Assembly: GCF_900129885.1 (NCBI RefSeq)
Contig: NZ_FQXE01000007.1
Span: 124,001-188,000 of the forward strand
Source: Pollutimonas bauzanensis
Lineage (GTDB): Bacteria; Pseudomonadota; Gammaproteobacteria; Burkholderiales; Burkholderiaceae_B
Reading direction: 5' to 3'
Length of the DNA stretch: 64,000 nucleotides
The translations under genes and the position numbers were made by a program. Positions 37,168 to 47,202 of the stretch are shown here, piece after piece. The notes under the pieces were generated by a model. The model did no database searches. It saw only the letters and a list, made by a program, of their open reading frames with translations, and had not been told where the DNA came from. The stretch's first letter is position 1. The number at the start of each line of letters is the position of its first letter.

Positions 37168-37359
37168 TCAGGCGGGGCTGGAGCTGGACGCGCCGGGTGG
37201 CAGTTCGCGGGCTTCGTTCTCGAGCATGACGGGGATGCCGTCCTTGATGGGAAAGGCCAGCCTGTCGGCCCGGCAGATCAGTTCCTGCTGTTCGCGGTCG
37301 TGCTGCAAGGGGCCCTTGCACAGCGGGCAGACCAGTATTTCAAGCAGGCGGGATTCCAT
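37168..37359 (-). CDS. ycaR: Trm112/YcaR family protein
   Basis: A 63-residue protein with the Trm112-like domain: [18 protein letters not shown] carries a CPLC half of a zinc-ribbon-like site, and [15 protein letters not shown] is the family's C-terminal motif. The second cysteine pair is not evident (only one later Cys, in LICRADRL), as is usual for bacterial YcaR. It lies between lpxK and kdsB as in many proteobacteria. The bacterial function is not firmly known. Confidence 0.93.
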   Translation of the reverse strand: MESRLLEILVCPLCKGPLQHDREQQELICRADRLAFPIKDGIPVMLENEARELPPGASSSSPA

Positions 37360-37397
37360 GCGCGGCTCCAGAGAATCAAAGAATTAAAAGACAGAGT

Positions 37398-38480
37398 TTA
37401 ATGCCTGCCGGCCCGGGCGGCCATGGCGGCTTTTTTCTGCGCGATGACGCGCAGCAACTGGTCGGCAAGGGTTATCCAGCCCGGGTCGGAAAATCGGGGG
37501 GATGCGTGCACGACCCACAGCCTCGGGTCGTTGAAGCGTTCGCACTTTACGGCATCCTTCGCGGTGATCAGGATATGGGGCGACAGCAGGACCTGGAATG
37601 GCTCGCCCTCGTAAGCATCGTGGTCCGGCAGCCCGACGGTATGCGCCAGTTCCAGGCCCGCCGCCCTGAGCATGGAAAAAAACCGCTCGGGCTGGCCGAT
37701 GGCCGCCACGGCGCTGACGGATTCCGCGCCATAGCGCGCCAGCCATGCCGGCCAGTCCAGCGCCTGCCCGGTGCTCAGCTGGACGACCGTGGCGGGCGCC
37801 AGGCGCATGCTCAACTGGTGCGCCAATGTGGCAATCGGGGCGGGGTCCGGCTGCCCGTCCTGCAGATTGGTGATCACGTAGTCGACCGACTGCAGCCGGC
37901 TGGCCGGTTCGCGCAAAGGGCCGGCCGGCAGCACCCGGCCATTTCCGATGCCGCGCGCGTCCTGCACCACGATTTCCAGGTCGCGCCCGAGCGCCAGGTG
38001 CTGCAGGCCGTCGTCGGCGATGACCACATCGACATCGGGATAGCTTTTTTGCAGCTTCTTGAGCGCCAATGCGCGGTTCGGATGCACGGCTATCGGCGCC
38101 TGCGTCGCCTGGGCGATGAGCGCCGGCTCATCGCCGAATTCGCCGGCGGCCAGTTTCCCCCGGCCCGACCTGGCCTGCTCGCCCATCTTGACCCCGTAGC
38201 CGCGGCTGATGACGCCCGGGTGCCAGCCGCGTTCCCGCAGGGCTTGCACCAGCGCGATGACGACGGGCGTTTTACCCGTTCCCCCCAGGTAGATGTTGCC
38301 GACCACCACCACGGGAAGGCGGCTGTGATGCGCGAGGCCGGGTTGCCGCAGGTAGCGCCCATGCTTGTAGGCTATTGCCGCCAGCACGGGCCAGGATAGC
38401 GGCAATAGCAGGGCGCTGGCCAGGCCCTTGCGCTGCCAGGCCGCATGGACGGCCCTGCTTACGGGGACGGGTATTTTCAC
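37398..38480 (-). CDS. lpxK: Tetraacyldisaccharide 4'-kinase
   Basis: A 360-residue lipid A enzyme. An N-terminal membrane-associating segment (about 20-36) is followed by the P-loop-like VVVGNIYLGGTGKTPVVIAL and later VIADDGLQHLALGRDLEIVV. It phosphorylates the 4' position of the tetraacyl-disaccharide at the inner face of the membrane. Its start overlaps the exbD stop by four bases, and ycaR and kdsB follow, so KDO and lipid A supply are co-transcribed. Confidence 0.95.
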   Translation of the reverse strand: MKIPVPVSRAVHAAWQRKGLASALLLPLSWPVLAAIAYKHGRYLRQPGLAHHSRLPVVVVGNIYLGGTGKTPVVIALVQALRERGWHPGVISRGYGVKMGEQARSGRGKLAAGEFGDEPALIAQATQAPIAVHPNRALALKKLQKSYPDVDVVIADDGLQHLALGRDLEIVVQDARGIGNGRVLPAGPLREPASRLQSVDYVITNLQDGQPDPAPIATLAHQLSMRLAPATVVQLSTGQALDWPAWLARYGAESVSAVAAIGQPERFFSMLRAAGLELAHTVGLPDHDAYEGEPFQVLLSPHILITAKDAVKCERFNDPRLWVVHASPRFSDPGWITLADQLLRVIAQKKAAMAARAGRH

Positions 38481-38887
38481 GGCGGGCTCTGGGTGGCGAA
38501 ATTGACGCGCGATATGCCGGCCAGGCGCGCCGCTTCCATGATGCGCACCACCGATTCGTGTGTCGTCTGGGCGTCGGCATTGATGACCAGAATCGCTTCT
38601 TTCCGGTCGCCGGCGGCATTGCGCAAGGCTTGCGCGATTTCCGCGCTGGTGGTGTCCGGCAAGAGCTGGCCATTGAGCGCATACAGGCCTTCCTGGCTGA
38701 TGGCCATGTTCAGCGCATCGATCTCGGCCGCATCGGCCCTGGCCTCGGGCAAGGCGACCTTCAACTGGCTGTAGCGGGTGAAAGAGGTCGTGGCCGCCAG
38801 GAAAATCAGTATGACCAGCAATACGTCGATCAAGGGGATCAGGTTGATCTCCGGCTCGTCATCGCTTTGCGGGCGCCGGAAGTTCAT
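38477..38887 (-). CDS. exbD: ExbD/TolR-type biopolymer transport protein
   Basis: A 136-residue protein with a short cytoplasmic N-terminus, one membrane helix (INLIPLIDVLLVILIFLAA) carrying the essential Asp21, and a periplasmic domain. ExbD uses the proton gradient with ExbB to energise TonB-dependent receptors. It overlaps both exbB and lpxK by four bases. Because no tonB is nearby and the genes sit in the lpxK block, a dedicated envelope function instead of iron uptake is possible. Confidence 0.93.
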   Translation of the reverse strand: MNFRRPQSDDEPEINLIPLIDVLLVILIFLAATTSFTRYSQLKVALPEARADAAEIDALNMAISQEGLYALNGQLLPDTTSAEIAQALRNAAGDRKEAILVINADAQTTHESVVRIMEAARLAGISRVNFATQSPP

Positions 38888-39492
38888 TGCGCGGCTCCGC
38901 GGCCGATCAGGCGGTTCAGGACATTGGCTTCGCGTTCCATCTGGTGCAGGAAGTGATCGACCCGCGAGCGGAAGTAGCGGTGGAAGATCAATGCGGGAAT
39001 GGCGATGATGATGCCGAAGCCGGTGTTGTACAGGGCTATCGAAATGCCGCGCGCCAACTGCGCCGGGTCGCCGCCGGCCGGATTATAGGAGCCGAAAATC
39101 TCTATCATGCCGACCACCGTGCCGAACAGACCCATCAGCGGCGCGACGACCGCAATGGTGGCCAGGGCCGGCAAGTAGCGGTTCAGGCGGTGCGCCACAT
39201 CCTTGCCGACGTCTTCGATGGCGGCCAGGCGATAGACGTTCGATTCATTGCGATTGACCAGCACTTCGGCCAGGACGCGTCCCAGCGGAGAATTGCCGGC
39301 CAGGCGCAGCACCGCTTCCGGGTTATCGTTCTTCTGGCGCAGGAGCTCCAGCACCTGCCCTGGAAGGCGGCGGGGGAATACCTGCTTGCTGCGCAAAGAC
39401 AGAAACCGTTCGATAATCAGCGCGAGGCCAAGAACGGAGGTGGCGACCAGCAGCCAGATGGGCCAGCCTGCGGCATGAATGATTTCGAGCAA
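38884..39492 (-). CDS. exbB: ExbB/TolQ-type biopolymer transport protein
   Basis: A 202-residue protein with three membrane segments (about 10-28, 105-128 and 150-172). The second has the family sequence LPALATIAVVAPLMGLFGTV with conserved Gly and Pro. It forms the pentameric channel around ExbD. It is the first gene of the minus-strand block that ends with adk; its promoter should lie in the AT-rich gap at 39493-39930. Confidence 0.93.
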   Translation of the reverse strand: MLEIIHAAGWPIWLLVATSVLGLALIIERFLSLRSKQVFPRRLPGQVLELLRQKNDNPEAVLRLAGNSPLGRVLAEVLVNRNESNVYRLAAIEDVGKDVAHRLNRYLPALATIAVVAPLMGLFGTVVGMIEIFGSYNPAGGDPAQLARGISIALYNTGFGIIIAIPALIFHRYFRSRVDHFLHQMEREANVLNRLIGRGAAQ

Positions 39493-39930
39493 AGTTGTCT
39501 CCGTTCGGGGTTTGCGTAGTATGGCATTTTACAATCGATATGCTGCTAGCCGTCGGCTTGCGATGCGCTCCGCCAAATGGCCATCGAGGCTGCCTGAAAG
39601 CGGCTTGGATCTTAAGCTGGCGAAGGCGATGCCCGCCAAACGTAGTAAAAGCCTCAAAAATCTAGGCTAAATGGCGTGTGGCGGGGCTTTCCGAAGGGTA
39701 TCCACAGAATCTGTGGATAATTATGTGTATAACTCTACGGACAGCCGCTATTTGAGAGCTCTTGAGGTTCAATGGCTAATTTCCGCTCATGGGCCGGATT
39801 TTTATATTGTTGTTATTAATCAATGTGTTGTGAGCTTAATCTAAAGCGGTTTTTGATCTATGGGTGGGATTGGGTTGATATTTCACCAATTTGACAAAAT
39901 GATTTTCTCTGTGGACAGAACTTAAATCAG
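39493..39930. promoter_or_regulatory. AT-rich divergent gap with DnaA-box-like cluster
   Basis: This 438-base gap between exbB (minus) and xseA (plus) has no credible gene. At 39698-39732 it holds three sites matching the DnaA consensus TTATNCACA: GTATCCACA at 39698 (8/9, forward), TGTGGATAA at 39712 (9/9, inverted) and TGTGTATAA at 39724 (9/9, inverted, 12 bases on). The first two form the palindrome TCCACAG-AAT-CTGTGGA. TGTGGACAG at 39910 is a weak fourth. A markedly AT-rich stretch (39795-39930) follows. The two promoters must also lie here. Confidence 0.6.
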
Positions 39931-41292
39931 ATGGGAATTTTTATGGATTCAGGCAGCCTGGAACTCGCAAATGACGGCATCTGGACGGTAAGCCAGCTAA
40001 ATCGCCGGGTAGGGCAATTGCTGGAGAGCCATTTCTCCCGCATTTGGGTAAGGGGCGAAATCTCCAATTTCACGCAGGCGGCTTCCGGTCATTGGTATTT
40101 TTCCATCAAGGACGAAGGCGCAACGGTGCGGGCCGTCATGTTTCGCGGCCGGGCCCAGGCGACTGGCTTCGTTCCCAAGCCGGGCGAGCGATTCGAATTC
40201 CGCGTCAATGTCACGCTGTATGAGCCGCGCGGCGACTATCAACTCCAGGTGGAAAGCATGCGGCGCGCCGGCCGGGGCGACTTGCACGAAGCGTTTCTGC
40301 TGCTCAAGGAGAAGCTGGCCGCCGAAGGCCTGTTCGACCCCGCCCGCAAGCGCCAGATCACCGCCATGCCGCGCGCCGTGGGCGTGGTGACATCGATGGC
40401 GGCGGCCGCGTTGCGCGACGTGCTGACGGCGCTGGCGCGCCGCGCTCCGCATGTCCCGGTCATCGTCTATCCCGCGCCGGTGCAGGGCCTGGATGCCGCC
40501 GGCAAGCTGGTCCAGGCGCTGAGGGGCGCCATTGCGCGCAACGAGGTCGATACGCTGCTGCTGGTGCGCGGCGGCGGCAGCCTGGAGGACTTGTGGAGCT
40601 TCAATGATGAGGCGCTGGCGCGAACCATAGTCGCCAGCCCCATTCCCGTCATCAGCGGGGTGGGCCACGAGACCGATTTTACGATTGCCGATTTCGTGGC
40701 CGACTTGCGCGCGCCTACGCCTACGGCGGCCGCCGAATTGTGCTGCCGCACGCGGCAAACCTGCCTGAACCAGCTGGACGCGGCGTTCGGCGCCCTGAGC
40801 ACGCAGCATCACCGCCTGCTGGAGCGCGCGGCCTTGCGGCTGGACCGCGCGGTGGCGTCCCTGGTCTCGCCGCAGCAGCGATTGCAGCAGCAAAACGAGC
40901 GCCTGCAGGTTCTGAAAAGCCGCCTGGCCCGCGCCGCCTCCAGTCCGCAGGACCGTCACAGGGCCCGCCTGGCCTTGATCAGGGCCAAGCTGGTCCATGC
41001 CGAGCCTCGGCTCCCCGAACTGCGCAGCGCGCTGGCCCGCCAGGAGCAGCGCCTTTCCAGTTCGGCGCAGCACCACCTGCAGCGCCAGCGCCAGCGCCTG
41101 GCCGCCGCGGCGCAGACCCTGGAGGCGCTGAGCCCGCGAAATATCCTTGGGCGCGGCTATGCGATAGTGCGCAACGACGAAGGGAAAATCATAAAAAATG
41201 CGTTAGACTTGAGCATAGGCGAACAGCTTGGTGTTGAGCTGGGTCAAGGCAGTGCGCGTGTCAGTGTGCTACAGGCGCATGCCTTGCTGTGA
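39931..41292 (+). CDS. xseA: Exodeoxyribonuclease VII large subunit
   Basis: A 453-residue nuclease subunit. The N-terminal OB-fold has [20 protein letters not shown]. The catalytic core has [28 protein letters not shown] and [21 protein letters not shown] long Gln/Arg/Leu-rich coiled coil follows (about 275-410), and a short C-terminal motif has [13 protein letters not shown]. With XseB it degrades single-stranded DNA to oligonucleotides in repair. A second ATG four codons later could be the true start. sodB follows 77 bases downstream. Confidence 0.95.
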   Translation: MGIFMDSGSLELANDGIWTVSQLNRRVGQLLESHFSRIWVRGEISNFTQAASGHWYFSIKDEGATVRAVMFRGRAQATGFVPKPGERFEFRVNVTLYEPRGDYQLQVESMRRAGRGDLHEAFLLLKEKLAAEGLFDPARKRQITAMPRAVGVVTSMAAAALRDVLTALARRAPHVPVIVYPAPVQGLDAAGKLVQALRGAIARNEVDTLLLVRGGGSLEDLWSFNDEALARTIVASPIPVISGVGHETDFTIADFVADLRAPTPTAAAELCCRTRQTCLNQLDAAFGALSTQHHRLLERAALRLDRAVASLVSPQQRLQQQNERLQVLKSRLARAASSPQDRHRARLALIRAKLVHAEPRLPELRSALARQEQRLSSSAQHHLQRQRQRLAAAAQTLEALSPRNILGRGYAIVRNDEGKIIKNALDLSIGEQLGVELGQGSARVSVLQAHALL

Positions 41293-41369
41293 ACCCGGCG
41301 CTTGCAAGCCAAGCGCGCTACATGCACTTTTTACTGGCATTCCGACTGGTTTTTTTTAAGGAATTGAAC

Positions 41370-41948
41370 ATGGCTTTTACGCTTCCCCCGCTACCTTACC
41401 CCCTCGACGCTCTGGCTCCCCATATTTCCAAGGAAACCCTCGAGTTTCACTATGGCAAGCATCACCAGACCTACGTCACCAACCTGAACAATCTGATTGC
41501 CGGCACTGAATTCGAATCGGCTTCCCTGGAAGACATCGTCAAGAAGTCCTCCGGCGGCGTTTTCAACAACGCGGCGCAGGTGTGGAATCACACGTTTTAC
41601 TGGAACAGTCTTTCGCCCAAAGGCGGCGGCGCGCCCACTGGCGCCTTGCTTGAGGCCATCAACGCCAAGTGGGGCGGCGTCGACGCCTTCAAGGAAGCAT
41701 TCAATAAGTCGGCCGCCGGCAATTTCGGTTCGGGCTGGACATGGCTGGTCAAGAAATCCGACGGCTCGGTGGACATCGTGAACACCAGCAATGCGGCAAC
41801 GCCCATCACCACGTCCGACGTTCCCCTGCTGACCTGTGATGTCTGGGAACACGCCTACTACATCGATTACCGCAACGCCCGTCCCAAGTACCTGGAGAAT
41901 TTCTGGAACCTGGTGAACTGGGAATTCGCCGCGGCCAACCTCGGCTAA
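41370..41948 (+). CDS. sodB: Iron superoxide dismutase
   Basis: A 192-residue Fe-type SOD starting [20 protein letters not shown], with AAGGA before the ATG. Metal ligands are visible: His in [11 protein letters not shown], His in WNHTFYW, and the Asp and His of [27 protein letters not shown] is typical of the iron group. It removes superoxide in the cytosol. The xseA-sodB order is conserved in Bordetella-like genomes; a clear terminator follows. Confidence 0.97.
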   Translation: MAFTLPPLPYPLDALAPHISKETLEFHYGKHHQTYVTNLNNLIAGTEFESASLEDIVKKSSGGVFNNAAQVWNHTFYWNSLSPKGGGAPTGALLEAINAKWGGVDAFKEAFNKSAAGNFGSGWTWLVKKSDGSVDIVNTSNAATPITTSDVPLLTCDVWEHAYYIDYRNARPKYLENFWNLVNWEFAAANLG

Positions 41949-41990
41949 GTCTGCCTGGTTCGCATGCGCAGGCGCGCATCGCCTGTTTCC

Positions 41991-42018
41991 AACCCCCGGC
42001 TTTCGGGGGTTTTGCTTT
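41991..42018 (+). terminator. Rho-independent terminator after sodB
   Basis: AACCCCCG and CGGGGGTT arms with a 5-base loop followed by TTGCTTTTT. It lies 43 bases past the sodB stop. Confidence 0.9.
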
Positions 42019-42183
42019 TTGCCATGGACCCAAGCGACCATGCCGTGGACGGCTCGCCGTCGAACGCAAAGACGCCGCGGGGGAATGGGCTAAGATAAAC
42101 CGTTGCCGCGCCGCTTATGGTTTGCGCCGGCCGTGAGCCATACGACTTCCAGCTATTCTCTTTTCTTGATTCCCGGGTTTAAC

Positions 42184-43389
42184 ATGACAACTCAAGCTTT
42201 CATTTGCGATGCTGTTCGCACACCCTTCGGCCGCTATGGCGGCGCTCTTGCCTCGGTGCGCGCCGACGATCTCGCGGCGGTGCCCCTCAAGGCCCTGATG
42301 CAGCGCAATCCCGATGTGGACTGGGCCCGGCTGGATGACACTTTGTTCGGCTGCGCCAACCAGGCGGGGGAGGACAATCGCAATGTGGCCCATATGGCTA
42401 CTTTGCTGGCGGGCTTGCCAGCCGAAGTCCCGGGGGCCACCATCAACCGCCTGTGCGGGTCTGGGCTGGACGCCTTAGGCTCCGCGGCGCGCGCCATTCG
42501 TTCCGGCGACGTGCAGTTCGTCCTGGCGGGCGGCGTGGAAAGCATGAGCCGCGCTCCCTTTGTCATGGGCAAGGCCGAAACCGCTTTTTCGCGCAGCGCT
42601 GCCGTGTTCGACACGACCATAGGCTGGCGCTTCGTCAACAAATTGATGAAAGCGCAGTATGGCGTGGATTCCATGCCCGAGACGGCCGAAAACGTTGCCG
42701 ATCAATTCAAGGTGTCGCGCGCCGACCAGGACCTCTTCGCCCTGGCCAGCCAGACCAAAACCGCTGCCGCTCAATCGGCCGGCGTTTTCCAGTCCGAAAT
42801 CGTTCCCGTCCTGATCGCCCAGAAAAAAGGCGAGCCTATCGCGGTGGATGCCGACGAGCATCCGCGCCAGACCACGCTGGAAAGCCTGGCGCGGCTCAAG
42901 CCGGTGGTGCGTCCCGATGGCACGGTCACCGCGGGCAATGCGTCCGGCGTGAATGACGGCGCCTGCGGCTTGCTGGTCGCGTCCGAATCCATGGCCCGCG
43001 CCCAGGGCCTGACGCCTCGCGCGCGGGTGGTGGCGATGGCCACCGCCGGCGTCGAACCGCGCATCATGGGCATAGGCCCCGCGCCGGCCACGCAAAAGGT
43101 GCTGGCGCTGGCGGGACTGACGCTGGATCAGATGGATGTCATCGAGCTGAACGAAGCTTTTGCGGCGCAGGGCCTGGCGGTGCTGCGCCTGCTGGGGCTG
43201 GACGACGATGATCCGCGGGTCAACCCGAATGGCGGCGCGATCGCCCTGGGGCATCCTTTGGGCGCGAGCGGCGCCCGGCTGGCGATCACGGCCGTCAACC
43301 AACTGCACCGCACGGGCGGGCGCTATGCGCTGTGCACGATGTGCATAGGGGTGGGGCAGGGGATCGCGGTCATTCTCGAGCGCGTGTAA
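42184..43389 (+). CDS. pcaF: 3-oxoadipyl-CoA/acetyl-CoA thiolase (PcaF type)
   Basis: A 401-residue thiolase starting [20 protein letters not shown]. The nucleophilic Cys lies in [12 protein letters not shown] (about residue 90), the His in [13 protein letters not shown] and the second Cys in [10 protein letters not shown]. The length and the segments [15 protein letters not shown] and [20 protein letters not shown] match 3-oxoadipyl-CoA thiolases, which make succinyl-CoA and acetyl-CoA at the end of the beta-ketoadipate or phenylacetate routes. No other pca genes are near, so a broader acetyl-CoA acyltransferase role is possible. Confidence 0.9.
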   Translation: MTTQAFICDAVRTPFGRYGGALASVRADDLAAVPLKALMQRNPDVDWARLDDTLFGCANQAGEDNRNVAHMATLLAGLPAEVPGATINRLCGSGLDALGSAARAIRSGDVQFVLAGGVESMSRAPFVMGKAETAFSRSAAVFDTTIGWRFVNKLMKAQYGVDSMPETAENVADQFKVSRADQDLFALASQTKTAAAQSAGVFQSEIVPVLIAQKKGEPIAVDADEHPRQTTLESLARLKPVVRPDGTVTAGNASGVNDGACGLLVASESMARAQGLTPRARVVAMATAGVEPRIMGIGPAPATQKVLALAGLTLDQMDVIELNEAFAAQGLAVLRLLGLDDDDPRVNPNGGAIALGHPLGASGARLAITAVNQLHRTGGRYALCTMCIGVGQGIAVILERV

Positions 43390-43429
43390 GAAAGAAAGCG
43401 GCGCCGGGATCCCGCCGCGCGGCGCGCTC

Positions 43430-43912
43430 CTAGCGGCTCCCGCCCGGCAGGTTCGCCACCCTGGCGCCGGCTTGCACCTGATGCCGCTTGAACCACCCCT
43501 GTTCCATTTCCAGCGCATAGACGACAGGCCCGGACGGGCAGTGGCCCTCCAGGCTGAGCGGTTCCATGTCGGCGACATTCACGATGACGCCCTGCGCGTC
43601 GATAAAGGCTATCGACAGCGGCAGGAGCGTGTTTTTCATCCAGAAGCACGGCATGCCCGCGTCGTCGAATACGAACAGCATGCCATGGTCGGGCGGCAGC
43701 GACTGGCGCTGCATCAGGCCATAGGACCGGCTCTCGTCGGTCGCGGCTATTTCGGCGTTCACGGCGTGCTTGCCTACCATCAGTTGCGCCGTTGGCAGCA
43801 GCATGCTTTGCGCCCGGGCTGGCAGGGGCCCGAAGGCCAGGAGCAGCGCCATCAGGAAGATACCAAAAAAAACAGGGCGTGCAAGCCCTGTATGCGGATA
43901 AAATTTATACAT
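43430..43912 (-). CDS. DUF192 family exported protein
   Basis: A 160-residue protein with a signal peptide (hydrophobic segment about 14-30, cleavage after PARA). A DUF192 domain has ESRSYGLMQRQSLPPDHGML, FWMKNTLLPLSIAFID and YALEMEQGWFKRHQVQAG. The family is small, periplasmic and uncharacterised. The ATG at 43912 gives a normal signal peptide but no ribosome site, and codons 8-14 form the terminator hairpin of the upstream cold-shock gene. The next ATG (43852) gives too short a signal. Convergent with pcaF. Confidence 0.82.
   Translation of the reverse strand: MYKFYPHTGLARPVFFGIFLMALLLAFGPLPARAQSMLLPTAQLMVGKHAVNAEIAATDESRSYGLMQRQSLPPDHGMLFVFDDAGMPCFWMKNTLLPLSIAFIDAQGVIVNVADMEPLSLEGHCPSGPVVYALEMEQGWFKRHQVQAGARVANLPGGSR
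43864..43891 (-). terminator. Strong terminator of the cold-shock gene, inside the DUF192 reading frame
   Basis: On the minus strand ACAGGGC and GCCCTGT arms with a 6-base loop are followed by eight T residues (A at 43865-43872). It is a textbook Rho-independent terminator placed 56 bases after the cold-shock stop codon, yet it falls within the first 16 codons of the next gene. Confidence 0.88.
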
Positions 43913-43946
43913 TGTTATTGAAAGCAAACCCAGTTGTTGCGTGCGA

Positions 43947-44192
43947 TCAGGCAGCCGTAATATTGAGTGCTTGTTTGCCTTTTGGGCCCTGAGCAATTTC
44001 AAAAGCGACCTTCTGCCCTTCTTTGAGGGTTTTGAAGCCGTTCATTTGGATGGATGAAAAGTGCGCGAAAAGGTCTTCGCCCCCATTGTCGGGGGTAATA
44101 AAGCCGAAACCTTTAGCATCGTTGAACCATTTGACGGTTCCTGTCAGCTTTTGGGTATCCCCTGGTGCAGAGGTTGCGGTTGTGTCAGACAT
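43947..44192 (-). CDS. Cold-shock protein (CspA family)
   Basis: An 81-residue protein with a 15-residue Thr/Ala-rich N-terminal tail followed by a cold-shock domain: [18 protein letters not shown] with the RNP1 core [15 protein letters not shown] as RNP2, and [10 protein letters not shown]. It binds single-stranded RNA and DNA and acts as an RNA chaperone. GAGAGG lies before the ATG. Its leader lies in the 142-base gap shared with clpS; the gene ends at a strong terminator. Confidence 0.95.
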   Translation of the reverse strand: MSDTTATSAPGDTQKLTGTVKWFNDAKGFGFITPDNGGEDLFAHFSSIQMNGFKTLKEGQKVAFEIAQGPKGKQALNITAA

Positions 44193-44334
44193 ACGGACTG
44201 CCTCTCGACTATAGTGTAAGGTTGAAACTCGACTACAAGGGTTAGCTTTAGCCTACGTATTCTGCTTGCCAACGATACTCCCCGAGCAGTCAGAATACTA
44301 TGATAATGCGCAATTTATCCTTACCTAGTCAACT

Positions 44335-44679
44335 ATGGAAACCACTAGTATTGTCATGGCTACTCAAATCGAAAACCAACGCGATACGGTTCTGGATCGT
44401 CAAGCCGCCAAACTCGCGCCGCCTCCTCTGTACCAGGTGGTGCTGTTGAACGACGACTACACCCCCATGGATTTCGTCGTCGGTGTGCTGCAGCGTATAT
44501 TTGGCAAGAGCGAGGACGAGGCGGCACGCATCATGCTGAAAGTGCATCACGAAGGGCGCGGCGTGTGCGGGGTATATCCGCGCGACATCGCGGCCACCCG
44601 CGTCGAGATGGTGCGCCAGCTGGCGCACGCCCGCCAGCACCCTTTGCAGTGCGTCATGGAACCGGCCCCGGATGCCTAG
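44335..44679 (+). CDS. clpS: ATP-dependent Clp protease adaptor ClpS
   Basis: A 114-residue adaptor (or 107 if the ATG at 44356 is used). The core has [17 protein letters not shown], where the Asn-Asp-Asp and nearby residues form the N-degron pocket, and [18 protein letters not shown]. The N-terminal 28 residues are the flexible tail. It delivers N-end-rule substrates to ClpAP and blocks other substrates. clpA follows 201 bases downstream. Confidence 0.96.
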   Translation: METTSIVMATQIENQRDTVLDRQAAKLAPPPLYQVVLLNDDYTPMDFVVGVLQRIFGKSEDEAARIMLKVHHEGRGVCGVYPRDIAATRVEMVRQLAHARQHPLQCVMEPAPDA

Positions 44680-44880
44680 CCGCCGCCTTTGTTTCACGCG
44701 GCTTGCATCGCGCCCGCGCAATCCGTAAAAAGTACGGGTATAGTAAGGTCATCGGCTTTTTTGATGCTGGCCGGTAACACTGAGATGACTCTTTTATTAA
44801 TGTTGATACGCAAGGTCGATTTAGTCATAGAATAGGATTTATCGAATTGTTTGTCCGCTCCGATATGTAATGGAGGAAGC

Positions 44881-47202
44881 GTGATTTCCGAAGAACTTGA
44901 AGTCAGCCTGCATATGGCCTTTGTCGAGGCCCGCACAGCGCGACATGAATTTATTACGGTAGAGCACCTGCTGCTCTCCCTGCTCGACAACGCCGCCGCT
45001 GCCGAGGTGCTACGCGCCTGCTCGGCCAATATTGACGTCTTGCGCCAGGAACTGCGCAAGTTCATCAACGAAAATACACCGGTATTCCCAGGCGAAGACG
45101 AAGTCGACACGCAGCCCACCCTGGGCTTCCAGCGCGTCATCCAGCGCGCCATCATGCATGTGTCGTCGGGCAACTCCAACAAGAATACCGTCACGGGCGC
45201 GAACGTGCTGGTCGCCATGTACGGCGAAAAAGACTCCCACGCGGTGTACTTCCTGCAGCAGCAGGGCGTCACGCGCCTGGACGTGGTCAATTTCCTGTCG
45301 CATGGCATCACGAAACTCAACGAGGAATCCGTCCCGGAACCCGCCAAGGCACAGGCTATGGAAGCCGAACCCAAATCCGACCAGCAAAAATCGCCGCTCG
45401 AACTCTATGCCACCGACCTCAACGCCGAAGCGCGCCAGGGCCGTATCGATCCCCTGATCGGGCGCGAGCACGAAGTCGAGCGCGTCATCCAGGTCTTGTG
45501 CCGGCGCCGCAAGAACAATCCTCTGCTGGTGGGCGAGGCCGGCGTGGGCAAGACGGCCATAGCCGAAGGGCTCGCATGGCGCATCACCAAGGGCGATGTC
45601 CCCGAAATCCTGGCCGACTCCGAAGTCTATGCGCTCGATATGGGCGCCTTGCTGGCCGGCACCAAGTATCGCGGCGATTTCGAGCAGCGGCTCAAGGGCG
45701 TGCTCAAGTCGCTCAAGGACAATAGCCACGCCATTCTGTTCATCGATGAAATCCATACCCTCATCGGCGCCGGTTCCGCGTCGGGCGGCACGCTTGACGC
45801 TTCCAACCTGCTCAAGCCCGCCTTGTCGTCGGGCCAGCTCAAGTGTATGGGCGCGACCACCTATAATGAGTATCGCGGCATCTTTGAGAAAGACCACGCC
45901 TTGTCGCGCCGCTTCCAGAAAATCGATGTGGCCGAGCCCACCGTCGAGCAGACCATCCAGATTCTGCGCGGCCTGAAAGTCCACTTCGAGGCCCACCACG
46001 GCGTGCGTTATTCGGCGGCGGCCATCACGGCCGCGGCCGAACTCGCGGCCCGCCACATCAATGACCGCTTCCTGCCCGACAAGGCCATCGATGTCATCGA
46101 CGAGGCCGGCGCCGCGCAGCGGCTGTTGCCGCGCTCGCGCCAGAAGAAAGTCATAGGCAAGGCCGAAGTGCAGGCCACGGTCGCCAAGATCGCGCGCATT
46201 CCGCCGCAAAGCGTGTCCAACGACGACCGCAACAAGCTGGCGACGCTCGAACGCGACCTGAAAACGGTGGTCTTCGGCCAGGATGCCGCCATCGAAGCCC
46301 TGTCCGCCGCCATAAAAATGGCGCGCTCCGGGCTGGGCCGCCCCGACAAGCCCATAGGCTCCTTCCTGTTTTCAGGGCCCACCGGCGTCGGCAAAACCGA
46401 AGTCGCGCGCCAGTTGGCCTTTGTCCTGGGCATCGAGCTGCTGCGCTTCGATATGTCCGAGTACATGGAACGCCATACGGTGTCGCGCCTCATTGGCGCG
46501 CCCCCGGGCTACGTGGGTTTCGACCAGGGCGGCCTGCTTACCGAGGCCATCAGCAAGCAGCCGCATTGCGTCCTGCTGCTGGACGAAATCGAAAAAGCCC
46601 ACCCGGACGTATACAACATCCTGCTCCAGGTCATGGATCACGGCACGCTGACCGACAACAACGGCCGCAAATCGGACTTCCGCAATGTGATCCTGGTGAT
46701 GACCACCAACGCCGGGGCCGAAGCGCTCAACCGCAGCACCATAGGCTTTGCCGCGCCGGCCCGCACGGGCGATGAAATGGCCGACATCAAGCGCCTGTTC
46801 ACGCCCGAATTCCGCAACCGCCTGGATGCCATCATCGGCTTCACGCCGCTGTCGCGCGACATCATCATGCGGGTGGTCGACAAGTTCCTCATGCAGCTCG
46901 AAGACCAGTTGCACGAGAAGCGGGTCGAGGTGGTGTTTTCGCAGGAATTGCGCGAGCACCTCGCCAAAGAGGGCTTCGATCCCGCCATGGGCGCGCGGCC
47001 CATGCAGCGGCTTATCCAGGACACGATACGCCGCGCTTTGGCCGACGAATTGCTGTTCGGGCGCCTGGCCGACGGCGGGCATGTCGAAGTCGGCCTGGAC
47101 AAGGACGGCAAGGTCGATCTCGTGTTTTCCGAGAAATCCGACAAGCCTTCCAAGTCCAACCACGCCTCGCCTTCGCACCCGGAACCCGAGTTGGTCGATT
47201 AA
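44881..47202 (+). CDS. clpA: ATP-dependent Clp protease ATP-binding subunit ClpA
   Basis: A 773-residue AAA+ unfoldase. GTG at 44881 is the start, four bases after GGAGG. The N-domain (1-140) binds ClpS. The first ATPase domain has [17 protein letters not shown], the second [15 protein letters not shown], and [20 protein letters not shown] is the second Walker B. The ClpP-docking loop should lie in the second ATPase domain. Its stop overlaps the pqiA start (TAATG), so the membrane genes are translationally linked to it. Confidence 0.97.
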   Translation: MISEELEVSLHMAFVEARTARHEFITVEHLLLSLLDNAAAAEVLRACSANIDVLRQELRKFINENTPVFPGEDEVDTQPTLGFQRVIQRAIMHVSSGNSNKNTVTGANVLVAMYGEKDSHAVYFLQQQGVTRLDVVNFLSHGITKLNEESVPEPAKAQAMEAEPKSDQQKSPLELYATDLNAEARQGRIDPLIGREHEVERVIQVLCRRRKNNPLLVGEAGVGKTAIAEGLAWRITKGDVPEILADSEVYALDMGALLAGTKYRGDFEQRLKGVLKSLKDNSHAILFIDEIHTLIGAGSASGGTLDASNLLKPALSSGQLKCMGATTYNEYRGIFEKDHALSRRFQKIDVAEPTVEQTIQILRGLKVHFEAHHGVRYSAAAITAAAELAARHINDRFLPDKAIDVIDEAGAAQRLLPRSRQKKVIGKAEVQATVAKIARIPPQSVSNDDRNKLATLERDLKTVVFGQDAAIEALSAAIKMARSGLGRPDKPIGSFLFSGPTGVGKTEVARQLAFVLGIELLRFDMSEYMERHTVSRLIGAPPGYVGFDQGGLLTEAISKQPHCVLLLDEIEKAHPDVYNILLQVMDHGTLTDNNGRKSDFRNVILVMTTNAGAEALNRSTIGFAAPARTGDEMADIKRLFTPEFRNRLDAIIGFTPLSRDIIMRVVDKFLMQLEDQLHEKRVEVVFSQELREHLAKEGFDPAMGARPMQRLIQDTIRRALADELLFGRLADGGHVEVGLDKDGKVDLVFSEKSDKPSKSNHASPSHPEPELVD

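Noticed and set aside
39479-39670. 63-residue small frame upstream of xseA
   Set aside because: It overlaps the exbB start on the other strand, lacks a ribosome site, and has no protein-like pattern.
39690-39930. The chromosomal replication origin oriC
   Set aside because: In this group oriC is normally beside dnaA-dnaN-gyrB or rpmH-rnpA; none is present. Reported only as a DnaA-box cluster.
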